Assembly (NCBI RefSeq): GCF_024730785.1
Contig: NZ_CP102830.1
Coordinates: 3,038,001-3,102,000, forward strand
Source of the DNA: Pseudomonas sp. LS44
Lineage (GTDB): Bacteria > Pseudomonadota > Gammaproteobacteria > Pseudomonadales > Pseudomonadaceae
Direction of reading: 5' to 3'
DNA: 64,000 nt
In this document: in pieces, positions 26,707-36,859 of the stretch
Layout: every line of letters starts with the position of its first letter
Numbering within the stretch: position 1 is the first letter of the stretch
Made by a program: the position numbers and the translations under genes
The notes under the pieces: generated by a model
Told to the model about the DNA's origin: nothing
The model's input: only the letters and a program-made list of their open reading frames with translations
The model's database searches: none

Positions 26707-26780
26707 AGAACGCAACTACCAATTGAAGGGCGCCGCAAACTAGCTCGGGCGCGGTCAAAAATGCGTGAAAATCCGCCGCC

Positions 26781-27431
26781 TTAACTGGCCGGAATGGATT
26801 CCATTTGTTGCAACAGCAAGGCCGCCTGAGTGCGGGTGCGCACCCCCAGCTTGCGGAAAATTGCCGTCACGTGCGCCTTGATGGTCGCCTCGGAAACCTT
26901 CAATTCGTAAGCGATCTGCTTGTTCAGCAGCCCATCGCAAACCATCGTCAGCACACGAAACTGTTGGGGCGTCAGACTGGCGAGTCCAGCGCTGGCGGCC
27001 TTCGCTTCCTCGGAAACGCCGGCTACCGCCTGGGTTTGCAGCGGCCACCAGGTATCGCCATCGAGCACTTCGCGGACCGCCTGCTGAATGGTTTCCAACG
27101 GGCTGGACTTGGGAATGAAGCCGCTGGCGCCGAACTCCCGCGCGCGCGCCACGACCGCAGCCTCTTCCTGTGCCGAGATCATCACCACAGGAATTTGCGG
27201 GTATTGCCCACGCAGCAGGACCAATCCGGAAAAGCCGTAAGCCCCTGGCATATTCAAATCGAGCAGAACTAGATCCCAATCGCTTTTCTCGCCGAGGCAC
27301 GCCTCGAGCTCGGCGATGCTGGCTGCTTCGACCAAGCGCACCCCAGCACCAAGGCCAAGCGTCAGGGCTTGCTGCAGGGCACTACGAAACAGAGGGTGGT
27401 CATCGGCGATCAGGATTTCATAAGCGGCCAT
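26781..27431 (-). CDS. NarL/LuxR-type response regulator (ErdR-like)
   Basis: A 216-residue two-domain regulator. The receiver domain has D10, D11 and phospho-acceptor D58 (LVLLDLNMPG); K108 is in FIPKSSP. The C-terminal LuxR helix-turn-helix is LTPQQFRVLTMVCDGLLNKQIAYELKVSEATIKAHVTAIFRKLGV (about 152-196). Next to dgkA, as in P. aeruginosa where the homologue (ErdR, PA3604 by recall) takes part in ethanol and acetate metabolism. No cognate kinase is nearby, so the input is unknown. Confidence 0.85.
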   Translation of the reverse strand: MAAYEILIADDHPLFRSALQQALTLGLGAGVRLVEAASIAELEACLGEKSDWDLVLLDLNMPGAYGFSGLVLLRGQYPQIPVVMISAQEEAAVVARAREFGASGFIPKSSPLETIQQAVREVLDGDTWWPLQTQAVAGVSEEAKAASAGLASLTPQQFRVLTMVCDGLLNKQIAYELKVSEATIKAHVTAIFRKLGVRTRTQAALLLQQMESIPAS

Positions 27432-27552
27432 GGCAGATCCTGTTTTAGTTGTAATGGGCCGGAGGCGGCGCTCAGCATGCCGAGAGCTGCCAGGGTGGTC
27501 AAGTTGGTTGCTTTGCGGCACAGTTTGCGGCTTTTCCAGCCGAGATCCCACC

Positions 27553-28440
27553 ATGCGAAACCAGGCTCTGCGCGCCGACCTATTAATGTTGCTCACTGCA
27601 ATGATCTGGGGCAGCGCCTTCGTCGCTCAACGGGTCGGCATGGACCATATCGGTCCGCTGCTATTCTCCGGCCTACGTATGGGCCTCGGCATGCTGGCGC
27701 TGCTGCCGCTGTTGCTGCTTCGCTCTAACTCCGGGGAGCAACAACCCATCAATCGCGGCCTGTGGATCGGCGGTGGCTTGATGGGGCTGGCCTTGGCCAT
27801 AGGCGTCAATCTGCAGCAGGTTGGCTTGCTGTTCACTAGCGTGACCAATTCGGGATTCATCACCGGGCTGTATGTGATTGTCGTGCCGTTGCTCGGCCTG
27901 CTGCTCGGTCATCGCACCGGCATGGGCACTTGGCTCGGGGCAATTCTGGCGGTAGTCGGCATGTTCTTGCTGAGTGTCGGCGAGAACTTCCATGTGGCTT
28001 CTGGCGACTGGCTGCAACTGGCCGGCGCCTTCGTCTGGGGTGCGCATGTCTTGCTGGTGGGCGCGTTCGCCCGGCGCTATGACCCGATCCGCCTGACCAT
28101 CATTCAGTTCCTGGTGTGCGCCGTGATCAGCCTGCTACTGGCGGTGGTATTCGAAGATATCCGCTGGGACATGATCCTCAAAGCCGGGCCCGCGATTCTG
28201 TATGGCGGACTGATCTCGGCGGGCATCGGTTACACCCTGCAGGTGGTCGCCCAGCGTCACGCAATTGCCTCGCACGCGGCGATCATCCTGTCACTCGAAG
28301 CCGTGTTTGCCGCTATCGCTGGCGCCTTGTTCCTCGGTGAATCGCTGCACATGCGCGGCTATTTGGGTTGTGCGCTGATGTTCACCGGCATGCTCATCGC
28401 CCAATTGTGGCCGCGCAAAGACGAGGCGCAGGCCGCCTGA
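27553..28440 (+). CDS. DMT-superfamily (EamA) transporter
   Basis: A 295-residue inner-membrane protein with ten helices in two EamA repeats (about 6-135 and 150-285), each with an SxxxAxxxY/G-type helix pair (MIWGSAFVAQR, ILYGGLISAGIGYTLQVVAQRHA). Probably an exporter of a small metabolite; the substrate is unknown. ATG 27553 is chosen: the upstream in-frame extension has no hydrophobic character and overlaps the erdR-like promoter. Confidence 0.9.
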   Translation: MRNQALRADLLMLLTAMIWGSAFVAQRVGMDHIGPLLFSGLRMGLGMLALLPLLLLRSNSGEQQPINRGLWIGGGLMGLALAIGVNLQQVGLLFTSVTNSGFITGLYVIVVPLLGLLLGHRTGMGTWLGAILAVVGMFLLSVGENFHVASGDWLQLAGAFVWGAHVLLVGAFARRYDPIRLTIIQFLVCAVISLLLAVVFEDIRWDMILKAGPAILYGGLISAGIGYTLQVVAQRHAIASHAAIILSLEAVFAAIAGALFLGESLHMRGYLGCALMFTGMLIAQLWPRKDEAQAA

Positions 28441-28446
28441 CGCGCA

Positions 28447-29193
28447 TTAGCGGAAGGCTTGCAGGCGCCGATGCAGTTCGTCTTGCAAATCCACCGGCAA
28501 GTGCCGCTTGGCGCCCAGGTAATGAGCGGTAAATACATCGAGGTAGGCGTCCAATGCTTGAGCCGCCTGCTGATCGCCGGCCAACTCCAGACACAAGGCG
28601 GCGACTTCCGCGGTGCACAGATGGTCGTCGCGTTTGGAGCGGCGCAGGCGGTAGCGCGACAGCTGCTCCGGTAGCAGACCCAGCACCGGCAACTGGTCGA
28701 GATAGGGGCTTTTGCGGAACATCTTCCGCGCTTCGGTCCAGGTAGCATCGAGCAAAATGAACAGCGGCCGCTTGCCCTCCTCCACTTGCACTTCGCTGAC
28801 CACCCGATGTGGCGCGGCATATTCGCCGGGAAAGACCACATAGGGTTGCCAGCGCGGGTCGGCGAGCTGCTCGAGCAAGCCCGCCTCGACGTCAGTGCGC
28901 GTCCAGCCGAAGGCGCTGGTACGCTCGACGACATCAGCGATGAGCCAGCCCGTGTTGGTCGGTTTGAGCGCTTCGACGTCATGCATCAGCAGGCAGACGC
29001 CCGACTCGGCGGAAACCCGAGGACGCAAGTCACATAGGCAATGGCTGGCGATCACCCGGCAGCCAGCGCAGCGCTCGGCACGCGACCCGCGCGCAACAAA
29101 CGGCTTGCTGCTGCGCGCCAACCGTTGCGCGCGTAAACGAGCGACTGCGTGATCGGCGGCGGGTCGAGCGGGTGGTAGCGATAGCGAATGCAT
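28447..29193 (-). CDS. DTW-domain tRNA-uridine aminocarboxypropyltransferase
   Basis: A 248-residue enzyme. Zinc-binding CAGCRVIASHCLC (about 42-54) and the name-giving DATW motif in LDATWTEARKMFRKSPYL. Family members (TapT/TuaA) add the 3-amino-3-carboxypropyl group to tRNA uridine 47 (acp3U) using SAM. Convergent with the EamA gene, with a 6-bp gap. Start is the ATG giving MHSLSLPPARP; an internal start could be used. Confidence 0.88.
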   Translation of the reverse strand: MHSLSLPPARPAADHAVARLRAQRLARSSKPFVARGSRAERCAGCRVIASHCLCDLRPRVSAESGVCLLMHDVEALKPTNTGWLIADVVERTSAFGWTRTDVEAGLLEQLADPRWQPYVVFPGEYAAPHRVVSEVQVEEGKRPLFILLDATWTEARKMFRKSPYLDQLPVLGLLPEQLSRYRLRRSKRDDHLCTAEVAALCLELAGDQQAAQALDAYLDVFTAHYLGAKRHLPVDLQDELHRRLQAFR

Positions 29194-29375
29194 GACGGTC
29201 GGCTGGCGAAATGGGCCGGCAGTCTAACAGCCGGTACAGCACAGCGTACCTCCGAGGGTGACGCGGGTAACACCGGTCGCGATTTACGGTCAGAGCTTCG
29301 ACGCAGGCGACATCCGCCGCGCAGGTCCGCACAATGGCGGGCAGCTCATATCAATATCGTTTTCAGGAGAACTCC

Positions 29376-29780
29376 ATGCTGCGTTTTATTGCTCCCGCCC
29401 TAGCCCTCTGCCTGGCCCTGCCCACTGCGCAGGCGGCCAGCCTGAAGGACTACGAGTTGGGCAAGATGCTGGACACGGTGGCCAAGGACAGTAGCGTCGG
29501 CACACCGCGCGCAATCAATGAGGACATCCTCGATCAGGGCTATACGGTAGATAGCAACGAGCTGGTTAATCATCTCAGCGTCCGCGCAGAGCACGCTGCG
29601 CAGATGCGCGCCAACCCCGACACCGTTCGCGCCCAGCTTGCCGGCAGCGTCTGCCGCAACACCGGCTTTCGTCAGTTGCTGGCACGTGGGGCGGTGTTGC
29701 GATATCAGTTCACCGAATACAAGACCAATCGCCCGGTCGCCACTGAGCGCTTCAGCAAGGCCGATTGCGGCCTGAAATGA
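29376..29780 (+). CDS. Small secreted/periplasmic protein, PA3611-like
   Basis: A 134-residue precursor with a Sec signal peptide MLRFIAPALALCLALPTAQA, cut after AQA (20). The mature part ASLKDYELGKMLDTVAKDSSVGTP...LDQGYTVDSNELVNHLSVRAEHAAQM ends with two cysteines (C95 region SVCRNTGF and C131 ADCGLK) that could pair. It matches P. aeruginosa PA3611 as I remember it, a structurally solved secreted protein whose role is not settled. Start chosen by signal peptide and a CAGGAG site. The 249 bp after it, up to the LOG gene, holds nothing recognisable. Confidence 0.8.
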   Translation: MLRFIAPALALCLALPTAQAASLKDYELGKMLDTVAKDSSVGTPRAINEDILDQGYTVDSNELVNHLSVRAEHAAQMRANPDTVRAQLAGSVCRNTGFRQLLARGAVLRYQFTEYKTNRPVATERFSKADCGLK

Positions 29781-30029
29781 ATATTGGTTGGTTTGAATAA
29801 TTAAGACGGGCGAAGCCTTCCCAGCACCGCCCTGAGCTTTACTTGGACAGAAGCACAGTAAGAAGTTGCCGGTCTTAATGAGTCCGGCCCCACCGCTTGA
29901 CGATCCCCCCAGGATAAGGAGTACCGCTCACCTTTCGACGAAATCCAGATCGGCCCGCGCCAGGCGAATCGGCAGTGCCCGCCAAGCCAATCTGCGTAGG
30001 CCAGGTTCCGCAACACAAGGAGACGTTAA

Positions 30030-31100
30030 ATGCCTTATGAACCGGACGACTACTTATCCCGCCACTTCCAAACCAGTGGTATCGACCTCGCCAGCAAGGT
30101 CGACGAACTGGTCGGCCTTATCACTCCAAACACCAGCCTCAATCGTACGCTTTACCGAGAGATGCTGGTCACCGTCATCCGCATGGCGCAGGCCGACCGC
30201 AACCGCTGGGACGCCAAGATCATGCTGCAAACCCTGCGCGAAATGGAGCATGCCTTTAGCAGCCTTGAGCAATTCAAGCGGCGGCGCAAGGTCACGGTCT
30301 TTGGCTCAGCGCGCACGCCTCCCGGCCATCCGCTCTACACCCTGGCCCGTGACTTGGGCGCGACTCTCACCCGTTATGACTTGATGGTGGTAACCGGTGG
30401 CGGAGGAGGCATCATGGCCGCCGCCCACGAGGGAGCCGGGCGGGAAAACAGTCTGGGCTTCAACATCACCCTGCCCTTCGAGCAAGGCGCCAACGCGACC
30501 ATGGCGGGCAGCGAGAATCTGCTGTCGTTCCATTTCTTCTTTCTGCGCAAGCTGTTCTTCGTCAAGGAAGCCGATGCATTGGTGCTTTGCCCCGGCGGTT
30601 TCGGCACGCTGGATGAAGCACTCGAAGTGCTGACGTTGATCCAGACCGGCAAGAGCCCGATTGTTCCAGTGGTCCTGCTCGATGAGCCGGGTGGTAGTTA
30701 CTGGCAAGACGCCCTGGACTTTATCCACCGCCAACTGGAGAACAACCTCTACATCCGGCCAAGCGACATTCAGCTGATGCGCCTGGTACATAGCGCCGAG
30801 GAGGCGGCGGACGAGATCGCCCAGTTCTACAGCAACTTCCACTCCAGCCGCTGGCTCAAGGGCCTGTATGTGATCCGCCTCAACCACCCCTTAAATGAGG
30901 TGGCGCTGAATCAGCTGCAACGCGAGTTCATTGATCTATGTAAAAGCGGCAGCTTCGAACAGCACCCCGCCCTGGAGGCGGAAGGCGATGAACCGGAGCT
31001 TAAGCAGCTGCAACGTCTGACCTTTATCTTCAACGGGCGGGATCATGGCCGTCTGCGCGAACTGCTGAACTTCATCAACTTGCCGCAAAGCTGGGCCTAA
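30030..31100 (+). CDS. LOG-family (TIGR00730-like) Rossmann protein
   Basis: A 356-residue protein. Nucleotide-binding VFGSARTPPGHPLY, VVTGGGGGIMAAAHEGAGR and the LOG hallmark PGGFGTLDE (catalytic E). LOG enzymes release cytokinin from its ribotide or act as pyrimidine/purine monophosphate glycosidases (PpnN-like). This long version has an about 85-residue N-terminal helical part and a C-terminal extension, so its substrate may differ from plain LOG. ACAAGGAG lies 8 bp before ATG. Confidence 0.85.
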   Translation: MPYEPDDYLSRHFQTSGIDLASKVDELVGLITPNTSLNRTLYREMLVTVIRMAQADRNRWDAKIMLQTLREMEHAFSSLEQFKRRRKVTVFGSARTPPGHPLYTLARDLGATLTRYDLMVVTGGGGGIMAAAHEGAGRENSLGFNITLPFEQGANATMAGSENLLSFHFFFLRKLFFVKEADALVLCPGGFGTLDEALEVLTLIQTGKSPIVPVVLLDEPGGSYWQDALDFIHRQLENNLYIRPSDIQLMRLVHSAEEAADEIAQFYSNFHSSRWLKGLYVIRLNHPLNEVALNQLQREFIDLCKSGSFEQHPALEAEGDEPELKQLQRLTFIFNGRDHGRLRELLNFINLPQSWA

Positions 31101-31206
31101 CTCCTCGCCTCAGCCGCCAATCTCCTTACCGACTGCAGCCATGCACCTCGCATGGCTTAAGGCTGCGCGCTTATAAGGATGGCGACGGTGGGTGCTGCTG
31201 GCGATT

Positions 31207-31671
31207 TCAGGTATTGCGACGACCGCTTAGTAGCCGACCGATCGCTTCCAGCGAGTAACCGCGATAGCTGAGAAAGCGCCCCTGCCTACCGCGCTCGCGG
31301 GCATCGGTAGGCAATTCGCCAGAAAATCTGCGTTGCCAGAGTTCAAGTAGCTGCTCTTGCCAATCGAAACCGCTGTCACGCAAGGCATTTTCGATGGCCT
31401 CACGGGGCAAGCCACGCTGGCTCAGCTCCTCACGAATCCGTAACGGGCCATAGCCCGCATTCGCGCGTTGGCGAATGAAGCTTTCCACATAGCGAGTTTC
31501 CGAGAGCAGCCCTTCTTCAGCCAGACGCTCAAGGGCAGACTCGATCAATTCGGCGGGGGCGCCACGTTGGCGCAATTTGCGGGCGAGCTCGACGCGCCCG
31601 TGTTCACGGCGCGCGAGCAAATCCATGGCAGTCCGCCGTACTGCTGCAAGGGTATCGAGTACGGCGGCCAT
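31207..31671 (-). CDS. recX: Regulatory protein RecX
   Basis: A 154-residue all-helical protein that limits RecA filaments. Three RecX repeats: [76 protein letters not shown] and the final [18 protein letters not shown]. It starts 9 bp after the recA stop, and co-transcription from the recA SOS promoter is the usual case. Confidence 0.94.
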   Translation of the reverse strand: MAAVLDTLAAVRRTAMDLLARREHGRVELARKLRQRGAPAELIESALERLAEEGLLSETRYVESFIRQRANAGYGPLRIREELSQRGLPREAIENALRDSGFDWQEQLLELWQRRFSGELPTDARERGRQGRFLSYRGYSLEAIGRLLSGRRNT

Positions 31672-31680
31672 AGTGCAGGA

Positions 31681-32727
31681 TCAGGCGTCGATGTCGGCCA
31701 GATCGTCGGCCGTGCTGGCGCTAGCCGCGGCAGCCGGCGCATTGCTCAGCAGCTTCTCGCGAATCTGCCGCTCGACAGTGGCACCCACTTCCGGATTGTC
31801 TTCCATGTACTTGGCTGCGTTGGCCTTGCCTTGACCGATCTTGCCGCCTTGGTAGCTGTACCAGGCGCCAGATTTCTCCACCAGACCGAGCTGTACGCCC
31901 AGGTCGATGATCTCGCCGGTGCGATAGATACCTTTGCCGTACATGATCTGGAATTCGGCCTGCCGGAAAGGTGGTGCGACTTTGTTTTTCACCACTTTGA
32001 CGCGGGTTTCGCTGCCGGTGACCTCATCGCCGTCCTTCACTGCACCAGTACGGCGAATGTCCAGACGTACCGAGGCGTAGAACTTCAACGCATTGCCGCC
32101 GGTGGTGGTTTCAGGGCTGCCGAACATCACGCCGATCTTCATGCGGATCTGGTTGATGAAAATCACCAGGCAGTTGGCATTCTTGATGTTACCGGTGATT
32201 TTGCGCAGTGCCTGGCTCATCAAGCGAGCTTGCAAGCCCACGTGCATGTCGCCCATTTCACCTTCGATTTCAGCTTTCGGCACCAGCGCGGCAACCGAGT
32301 CGACGATGACGACGTCGACAGCGTTGGAACGCACCAGCATGTCGGTGATTTCCAAGGCCTGTTCGCCCGTGTCTGGCTGCGATACCAGCAGGTCGTCAAC
32401 GTTGACGCCCAGTTTGGCCGCATAGTCCGGGTCCAGCGCATGCTCGGCATCGACGAAGGCGCAAGTAGCACCCAGCTTCTGCGCCTCAGCAATGACCGAC
32501 AGGGTCAAGGTGGTTTTGCCCGATGATTCCGGGCCATAGATCTCCACGATCCGGCCTTTTGGCAAACCGCCGATACCCAGGGCGATATCCAAGCCGAGCG
32601 AGCCGGTAGAGATAGCCGGAATGGCTTGGCGCTCATGATCGCCCATGCGCATGACTGCGCCTTTGCCGAATTGTTTTTCGATCTGGCCCAGGGCTGCAGC
32701 CAAAGCGCGCTTCTTATTCTCGTCCAT
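31681..32727 (-). CDS. recA: Recombinase RecA
   Basis: A 348-residue strand-exchange ATPase and LexA co-protease. Walker A GPESSGKT (65-72), Walker [11 protein letters not shown], loop L2 region [28 protein letters not shown], acidic C-terminus. Full length. The LexA box lies about 43 bp before the start, over the promoter -10. Confidence 0.98.
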   Translation of the reverse strand: MDENKKRALAAALGQIEKQFGKGAVMRMGDHERQAIPAISTGSLGLDIALGIGGLPKGRIVEIYGPESSGKTTLTLSVIAEAQKLGATCAFVDAEHALDPDYAAKLGVNVDDLLVSQPDTGEQALEITDMLVRSNAVDVVIVDSVAALVPKAEIEGEMGDMHVGLQARLMSQALRKITGNIKNANCLVIFINQIRMKIGVMFGSPETTTGGNALKFYASVRLDIRRTGAVKDGDEVTGSETRVKVVKNKVAPPFRQAEFQIMYGKGIYRTGEIIDLGVQLGLVEKSGAWYSYQGGKIGQGKANAAKYMEDNPEVGATVERQIREKLLSNAPAAAASASTADDLADIDA

Positions 32728-32769
32728 TGAATCCTCACGTGATCAAGAGGGCCTGGCGGCCGCCAACAA

Positions 32770-32803
32770 CTGTATAAGTAGCCAGTATTATTCCACAGGG
32801 CAA
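32770..32803 (-). promoter_or_regulatory. recA promoter with LexA (SOS) box
   Basis: On the minus strand, -35 TTGCCC (32798-32803), 17-bp spacer, -10 TACTTA (32775-32780). The LexA box CTGGCTACTTATACAG (32770-32785, CTG-N10-CAG) covers the -10, so bound LexA would block RNA polymerase. Confidence 0.88.
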
Positions 32804-32813
32804 GTCCGGTCGC

Positions 32814-33320
32814 CTACCCCTGAATAGGATTTTCTCCACGCACCAAGCTGAGGAGCCCCGCTAGAGCGGTCTCAACCGTTTGTCGGCGCACTTGCTCGCG
32901 GTCGCCAGCAAACCAGCGACGCTCACTGATCACCCTCTGGCCATCGCCCCAGGCCAGCCAGACGGTGCCTACCGGCTTGTCCGGCGAACCGCCATCTGGT
33001 CCTGCAACCCCGCTGACTGCTACCGCAAAGCGCGCTTCGCTATGCCGCTGGGCACCACAGACCATGGCTTCCACGACTTCACGGCTGACCGCTCCGACTT
33101 GTCCGAAAAACTCGACGGGTACCTGCAATTGAGCGGTTTTCTGGACATTCGAATAGGTCACGTAGCCCGCCTCGAACCACGCCGAGCTGCCGGAAATCCG
33201 CGTGATCGCCTCGGCAATTCCGCCGCCGGTGCAGGACTCGGCGGTACTGACCTGAGCGCCGATCGACTGCAAGCATTCGCCCAACTGAGCGGCGAGACGG
33301 GTTATCTGTTCCAAGGCCAT
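32814..33320 (-). CDS. pncC: Nicotinamide-nucleotide amidase PncC (CinA C-terminal domain)
   Basis: A 168-residue single-domain CinA protein. Signatures [16 protein letters not shown] (catalytic S), [37 protein letters not shown]. It deamidates NMN to NaMN in NAD recycling. It sits directly upstream of recA, as in many proteobacteria; the recA SOS promoter starts after its stop. Confidence 0.92.
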   Translation of the reverse strand: MALEQITRLAAQLGECLQSIGAQVSTAESCTGGGIAEAITRISGSSAWFEAGYVTYSNVQKTAQLQVPVEFFGQVGAVSREVVEAMVCGAQRHSEARFAVAVSGVAGPDGGSPDKPVGTVWLAWGDGQRVISERRWFAGDREQVRRQTVETALAGLLSLVRGENPIQG

Positions 33321-33394
33321 CTCCGGGGTTAAAGGCGACTATAGGGATACCGTACACTAGGCGCTTTTGCGATTTAAACCGGACAGCCAGACCG

Positions 33395-35962
33395 ATGAGC
33401 GACCTCTCAGCCCACACCCCAATGATGCAACAGTACTGGAAGTTGAAGAACCAGCATCCGGACCAGCTGATGTTCTATCGCATGGGCGACTTCTACGAAA
33501 TTTTCTATGAGGACGCCAAGAAGGCTGCGGCGCTGCTCGACATCACGCTCACCGCCCGCGGCCAATCCGCCGGCCAGGCAATCCCCATGTGCGGGATTCC
33601 CTACCATGCGGCCGAAGGTTATCTGGCCAAGCTGGTCAAGCTCGGCGAGTCCGTGGTCATTTGCGAACAAATTGGCGATCCGGCGACCAGCAAAGGTCCT
33701 GTTGATCGCCAAGTGGTGCGCATCATTACGCCCGGCACGGTCAGCGATGAAGCGCTGCTCGATGAGCGGCGCGACAACCTGCTGGCGGCAGTGCTCGGAG
33801 ATGAACGCTTGTTCGGCCTGGCTTCGCTGGATATCACCAGCGGCCGTTTTAGCGTGCAGGAGCTGTCGGGCTGGGAAAACCTGCTGGCCGAACTGGAACG
33901 GCTCAACCCCGCGGAACTCTTGATCCCCGATGACTGGCCGCAAGGTCTGCCGGCGGAGAAACGTCGTGGCGTGCGCCGTCGTGCGCCCTGGGACTTCGAG
34001 CGCGACAGCGGGCGCAAAAGCCTCTGCCAACAATTCGCCACGCAAGATCTCAAGGGGTTCGGCTGTGAAAACCTCAGCCTGGCCATTGGCGCCGCCGGCT
34101 GTCTGCTGGGCTATGCCAAGGAAACTCAGCGCACCGCTCTACCGCATCTACGCAGCCTGCGTCATGAGCGTATCGACGACACTGTAATCCTCGATGGCGC
34201 CAGCCGGCGCAATCTGGAGCTGGATACCAATCTGGCTGGCGGCCGCGACAATACCCTGCAGTCGGTCATGGATCGCTGCCAGACCGCCATGGGCAGCCGC
34301 CTGTTGACCCGCTGGCTGAACCGCCCACTGCGCCAACGTGAAGTGCTTGAAGCGCGCCAGCAAGCGATTAGCTGCGTACTGGAGCGCTATCGCTTCGAGA
34401 TCATCCAACCGCAATTGAAAGAAATCGGCGATATCGAACGCATCCTCGCCCGCATCGGCCTACGCAATGCGCGCCCGCGCGACCTCGCACGCCTGCGCGA
34501 CGCGTTGTCCGCGCTGCCCGAACTGCAGCGCGCGATGACTGAATTGGAAGCACCGCATCTTGGCGAACTGGCAGTAAATATCCGCACCTACCCGGAGCTG
34601 GCGGAGCTACTGCAGCGGGCGATCAACGACAACCCACCGGCGGTGATTCGCGATGGTGGCGTTCTCAAGGTCGGTTATGACGCCGAGCTGGATGACTTGC
34701 TGTCGATCAGCGAGAACGCCGGCCAATTTCTCATCGACTTGGAGGCTCGTGAAAAAGCTCGTACCGGCCTGGCCAACCTCAAGGTGGGCTACAACCGTGT
34801 GCACGGGTATTTCATCGAGCTACCCAGCAAGCAAGCCGAACAGGCGCCAGCCGACTACATCCGTCGGCAAACCCTCAAAGGCGCCGAGCGCTTCATCACT
34901 CCCGAGCTGAAAACCTTTGAGGACAAAGCGCTGTCAGCCAAGAGTCGTGCCCTGGCGCGCGAGAAATTGCTCTATGACGAACTGCTCGAGCTATTGATCG
35001 GCCAGCTGGCGCCGTTACAAGACACAGCCGCCGCGCTTGCCGAACTGGACGTATTGAGCAACCTGGCTGAGCGAGCGCTAAATCTCGATCTCAATCGACC
35101 ACGCTTCATCGACGAACCCTGCCTGCGTATCGAGCAGGGTCGTCATCCGGTGGTGGAACAAGTCCTCACTACCCCGTTCGTTGCCAACGATCTGGCGCTG
35201 GACGATGCGACCCGCATGCTGATCATTACCGGCCCGAACATGGGTGGTAAATCCACGTATATGCGCCAGACCGCACTGATCGTATTGCTCGCCCATATCG
35301 GCAGCTTCGTGCCCGCGGCGAGCTGCGAGCTGTCGCTGGTCGATCGTATCTTCACCCGTATCGGCTCCAGCGATGACCTCGCTGGGGGTCGTTCGACCTT
35401 CATGGTGGAAATGAGCGAAACCGCCAACATCCTTCATAACGCCAGCGCTCACAGCCTGGTCCTGATGGATGAGGTTGGCCGTGGCACCAGTACGTTTGAC
35501 GGTCTGTCGTTAGCCTGGGCGGCCGCGGAGCAGCTGGCCGGTTTGCGCGCCTGGACGTTGTTCGCCACGCACTATTTCGAGCTGACGGTTCTTCCAGAAA
35601 ACCAACCGAACGTCGCTAACGTGCATCTCAATGCGACCGAGCACAACGAGCGCATCGTCTTCCTTCACCACGTGCTGCCGGGGCCAGCCAGCCAAAGCTA
35701 TGGGCTGGCGGTAGCGCAATTGGCCGGCGTACCCGCTGAAGTCATATTGCGTGCACGCGAGCACTTGGCCCGTCTTGAGGCGACCAGCCTGCCGCATGAG
35801 CTGCCGCGCGCCGTCATTGGCCAGCCGGCTCCGCCGATGCAAAGCGACCTCTTCGCCAGCCTGCCCCACCCTGTATTGGACGAGTTGCACAGAGTCCATC
35901 CGGATGATCTGACACCACGGCAAGCACTGGAGTTGCTATACGCATGGAAGAGACGAATCTAA
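33395..35962 (+). CDS. mutS: DNA mismatch repair protein MutS
   Basis: An 855-residue mismatch sensor ATPase. Mismatch-reading F33-Y-E35 (RMGDFYEIF) at the N-terminus, connector, lever and clamp regions, Walker [10 protein letters not shown] (613-621), Walker [16 protein letters not shown], and the helix-turn-helix with [11 protein letters not shown]. The C-terminus ends with the tetramerisation tail ([16 protein letters not shown]). Intact, with no sign of a mutator lesion. Confidence 0.98.
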   Translation: MSDLSAHTPMMQQYWKLKNQHPDQLMFYRMGDFYEIFYEDAKKAAALLDITLTARGQSAGQAIPMCGIPYHAAEGYLAKLVKLGESVVICEQIGDPATSKGPVDRQVVRIITPGTVSDEALLDERRDNLLAAVLGDERLFGLASLDITSGRFSVQELSGWENLLAELERLNPAELLIPDDWPQGLPAEKRRGVRRRAPWDFERDSGRKSLCQQFATQDLKGFGCENLSLAIGAAGCLLGYAKETQRTALPHLRSLRHERIDDTVILDGASRRNLELDTNLAGGRDNTLQSVMDRCQTAMGSRLLTRWLNRPLRQREVLEARQQAISCVLERYRFEIIQPQLKEIGDIERILARIGLRNARPRDLARLRDALSALPELQRAMTELEAPHLGELAVNIRTYPELAELLQRAINDNPPAVIRDGGVLKVGYDAELDDLLSISENAGQFLIDLEAREKARTGLANLKVGYNRVHGYFIELPSKQAEQAPADYIRRQTLKGAERFITPELKTFEDKALSAKSRALAREKLLYDELLELLIGQLAPLQDTAAALAELDVLSNLAERALNLDLNRPRFIDEPCLRIEQGRHPVVEQVLTTPFVANDLALDDATRMLIITGPNMGGKSTYMRQTALIVLLAHIGSFVPAASCELSLVDRIFTRIGSSDDLAGGRSTFMVEMSETANILHNASAHSLVLMDEVGRGTSTFDGLSLAWAAAEQLAGLRAWTLFATHYFELTVLPENQPNVANVHLNATEHNERIVFLHHVLPGPASQSYGLAVAQLAGVPAEVILRAREHLARLEATSLPHELPRAVIGQPAPPMQSDLFASLPHPVLDELHRVHPDDLTPRQALELLYAWKRRI

Positions 35963-36108
35963 CGCCTGTGTCGCACAAGCTGATAGAATCCCGCGCGCTT
36001 TGGGTAGCGACGGCCTATTAGCCTGGCGCCGCGCTTATATAATTCCCCGAGCAGAGGGGCTTCTTTCCGTATCCGGAGCCCCCCAGTCGCCTGAGGAGAG
36101 AACTAGAA

Positions 36109-36432
36109 ATGACCTTCGTCGTCACCGACAACTGCATCAAATGCAAATACACCGACTGCGTAGAAGTTTGTCCGGTGGACTGCTTCTACGAAGGCCCGAA
36201 CTTTCTGGTCATTCATCCAGACGAGTGCATTGACTGTGCGCTTTGCGAGCCTGAATGCCCGGCCCAAGCCATTTTCTCCGAAGATGAAGTGCCTGAAGAC
36301 ATGCAGGAATTCATTACGCTGAACGCCGATTTGGCCGAGGTCTGGCCCAATATCACGGAGAAGAAGGATTCTCTGGCCGATGCCGAAGAATGGGATGGCG
36401 TAAAAGATAAAATGCAGTATCTGGAACGTTAA
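36109..36432 (+). CDS. fdxA: Seven-iron ferredoxin FdxA
   Basis: A 107-residue [3Fe-4S][4Fe-4S] ferredoxin. Cysteines C9-x2-C12-x4-C17-x3-C21-P and C40-x2-C43-x2-C46-x3-C50-P. The 57-residue C-terminal tail is usual for FdxA. The upstream stretch contains GAGGAGAGAAC before ATG. It stands between mutS and rsmZ, as in other pseudomonads. Electron partners are unknown. Confidence 0.95.
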   Translation: MTFVVTDNCIKCKYTDCVEVCPVDCFYEGPNFLVIHPDECIDCALCEPECPAQAIFSEDEVPEDMQEFITLNADLAEVWPNITEKKDSLADAEEWDGVKDKMQYLER

Positions 36433-36449
36433 GAGCGTCCAGTGCATAC

Positions 36450-36474
36450 AAAGGCCCGCAAATGCGGGCCTTTT
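36450..36474 (+). terminator. fdxA terminator
   Basis: AAAGGCCCGCA-AA-TGCGGGCCTTTT hairpin with a T run right after the fdxA stop. Confidence 0.9.
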
Positions 36475-36488
36475 GCTTTTTGGCAGAC

Positions 36489-36622
36489 AAAAAAAGGGGC
36501 GGTTTGACCCGCCCACTCTTTTGTCCCTAGTCCCTTTATTTCCGGACTCATCATCCTGATGAATCGCATCCTGCGATTTCCTGACCTCCATCCTTGGCGG
36601 CCTGTGCCGATCCTTCGACACA
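36489..36622 (-). ncRNA. rsmZ: Small regulatory RNA RsmZ
   Basis: About 134 nt on the minus strand between fdxA and rpoS, the known place of rsmZ. It carries at least eight GGA-type motifs (AAGGATCG, CAAGGATGG, GTCAGGAAAT, GCAGGATGC, ATCAGGATGAT, CCGGAAAT, AGGGAC twice). The 5' hairpin TGTGTCGA-AGGA-TCGGCACA exposes one in its loop. The 3' end is a terminator GGGCGGG-TCAAA-CCGCCCC plus seven T. RsmZ soaks up RsmA/CsrA and frees target mRNAs. Ends are predicted from the hairpin and T tract. Confidence 0.9.
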
Positions 36623-36628
36623 GTGGTG

Positions 36629-36656
36629 ATATTAGTCTTTAGTAGACTTCGAGCAA
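36629..36656 (-). promoter_or_regulatory. rsmZ core promoter
   Basis: Minus strand: -35-like TTGCTC (36651-36656), 16-bp spacer, -10 TAATAT (36629-36634), about 7 bp before the predicted first base. Confidence 0.65.
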
Positions 36657-36793
36657 GCCCCCTAGAAATCAACGATAAGCATTATTGCTAAATTGCATAT
36701 TTAGTATTTTCATAAAATTCAGTTAGTTACTAAGGCAATCTTTCAAAATCGGCGACTTTCTGGCACACATAAGCTACTTTTTCTTACACACTT

Positions 36794-36811
36794 TGTAAGC
36801 AATGGCTTACA
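36794..36811. promoter_or_regulatory. GacA-dependent upstream activating site of rsmZ
   Basis: TGTAAG-CAATGG-CTTACA: a perfect 18-bp match to the TGTAAG-N6-CTTACA palindrome known for rsmX/Y/Z promoters. It lies about 170-190 bp before the RsmZ start. An extra CTTACA at 36783-36788 forms an overlapping inverted arrangement. The AT-rich DNA between site and promoter fits the known need for bending proteins. Confidence 0.88.
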
Positions 36812-36822
36812 CGAAAGACATA

Positions 36823-36848
36823 AAAAAACCGGCCTCGGCCGGTTTTTT
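36823..36848. terminator. rpoS terminator
   Basis: AAAAAACCGGCC-TC-GGCCGGTTTTTT, a palindrome acting for rpoS on the minus strand, 12 bp after its stop. It also shields the rsmZ activation site. Confidence 0.92.
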
Positions 36849-36859
36849 ATGGGGCGTAG

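Noticed and set aside
29781..30029. Possible small RNA or gene between the PA3611-like and LOG genes
   Set aside because: No clear promoter-terminator pair or conserved frame found.
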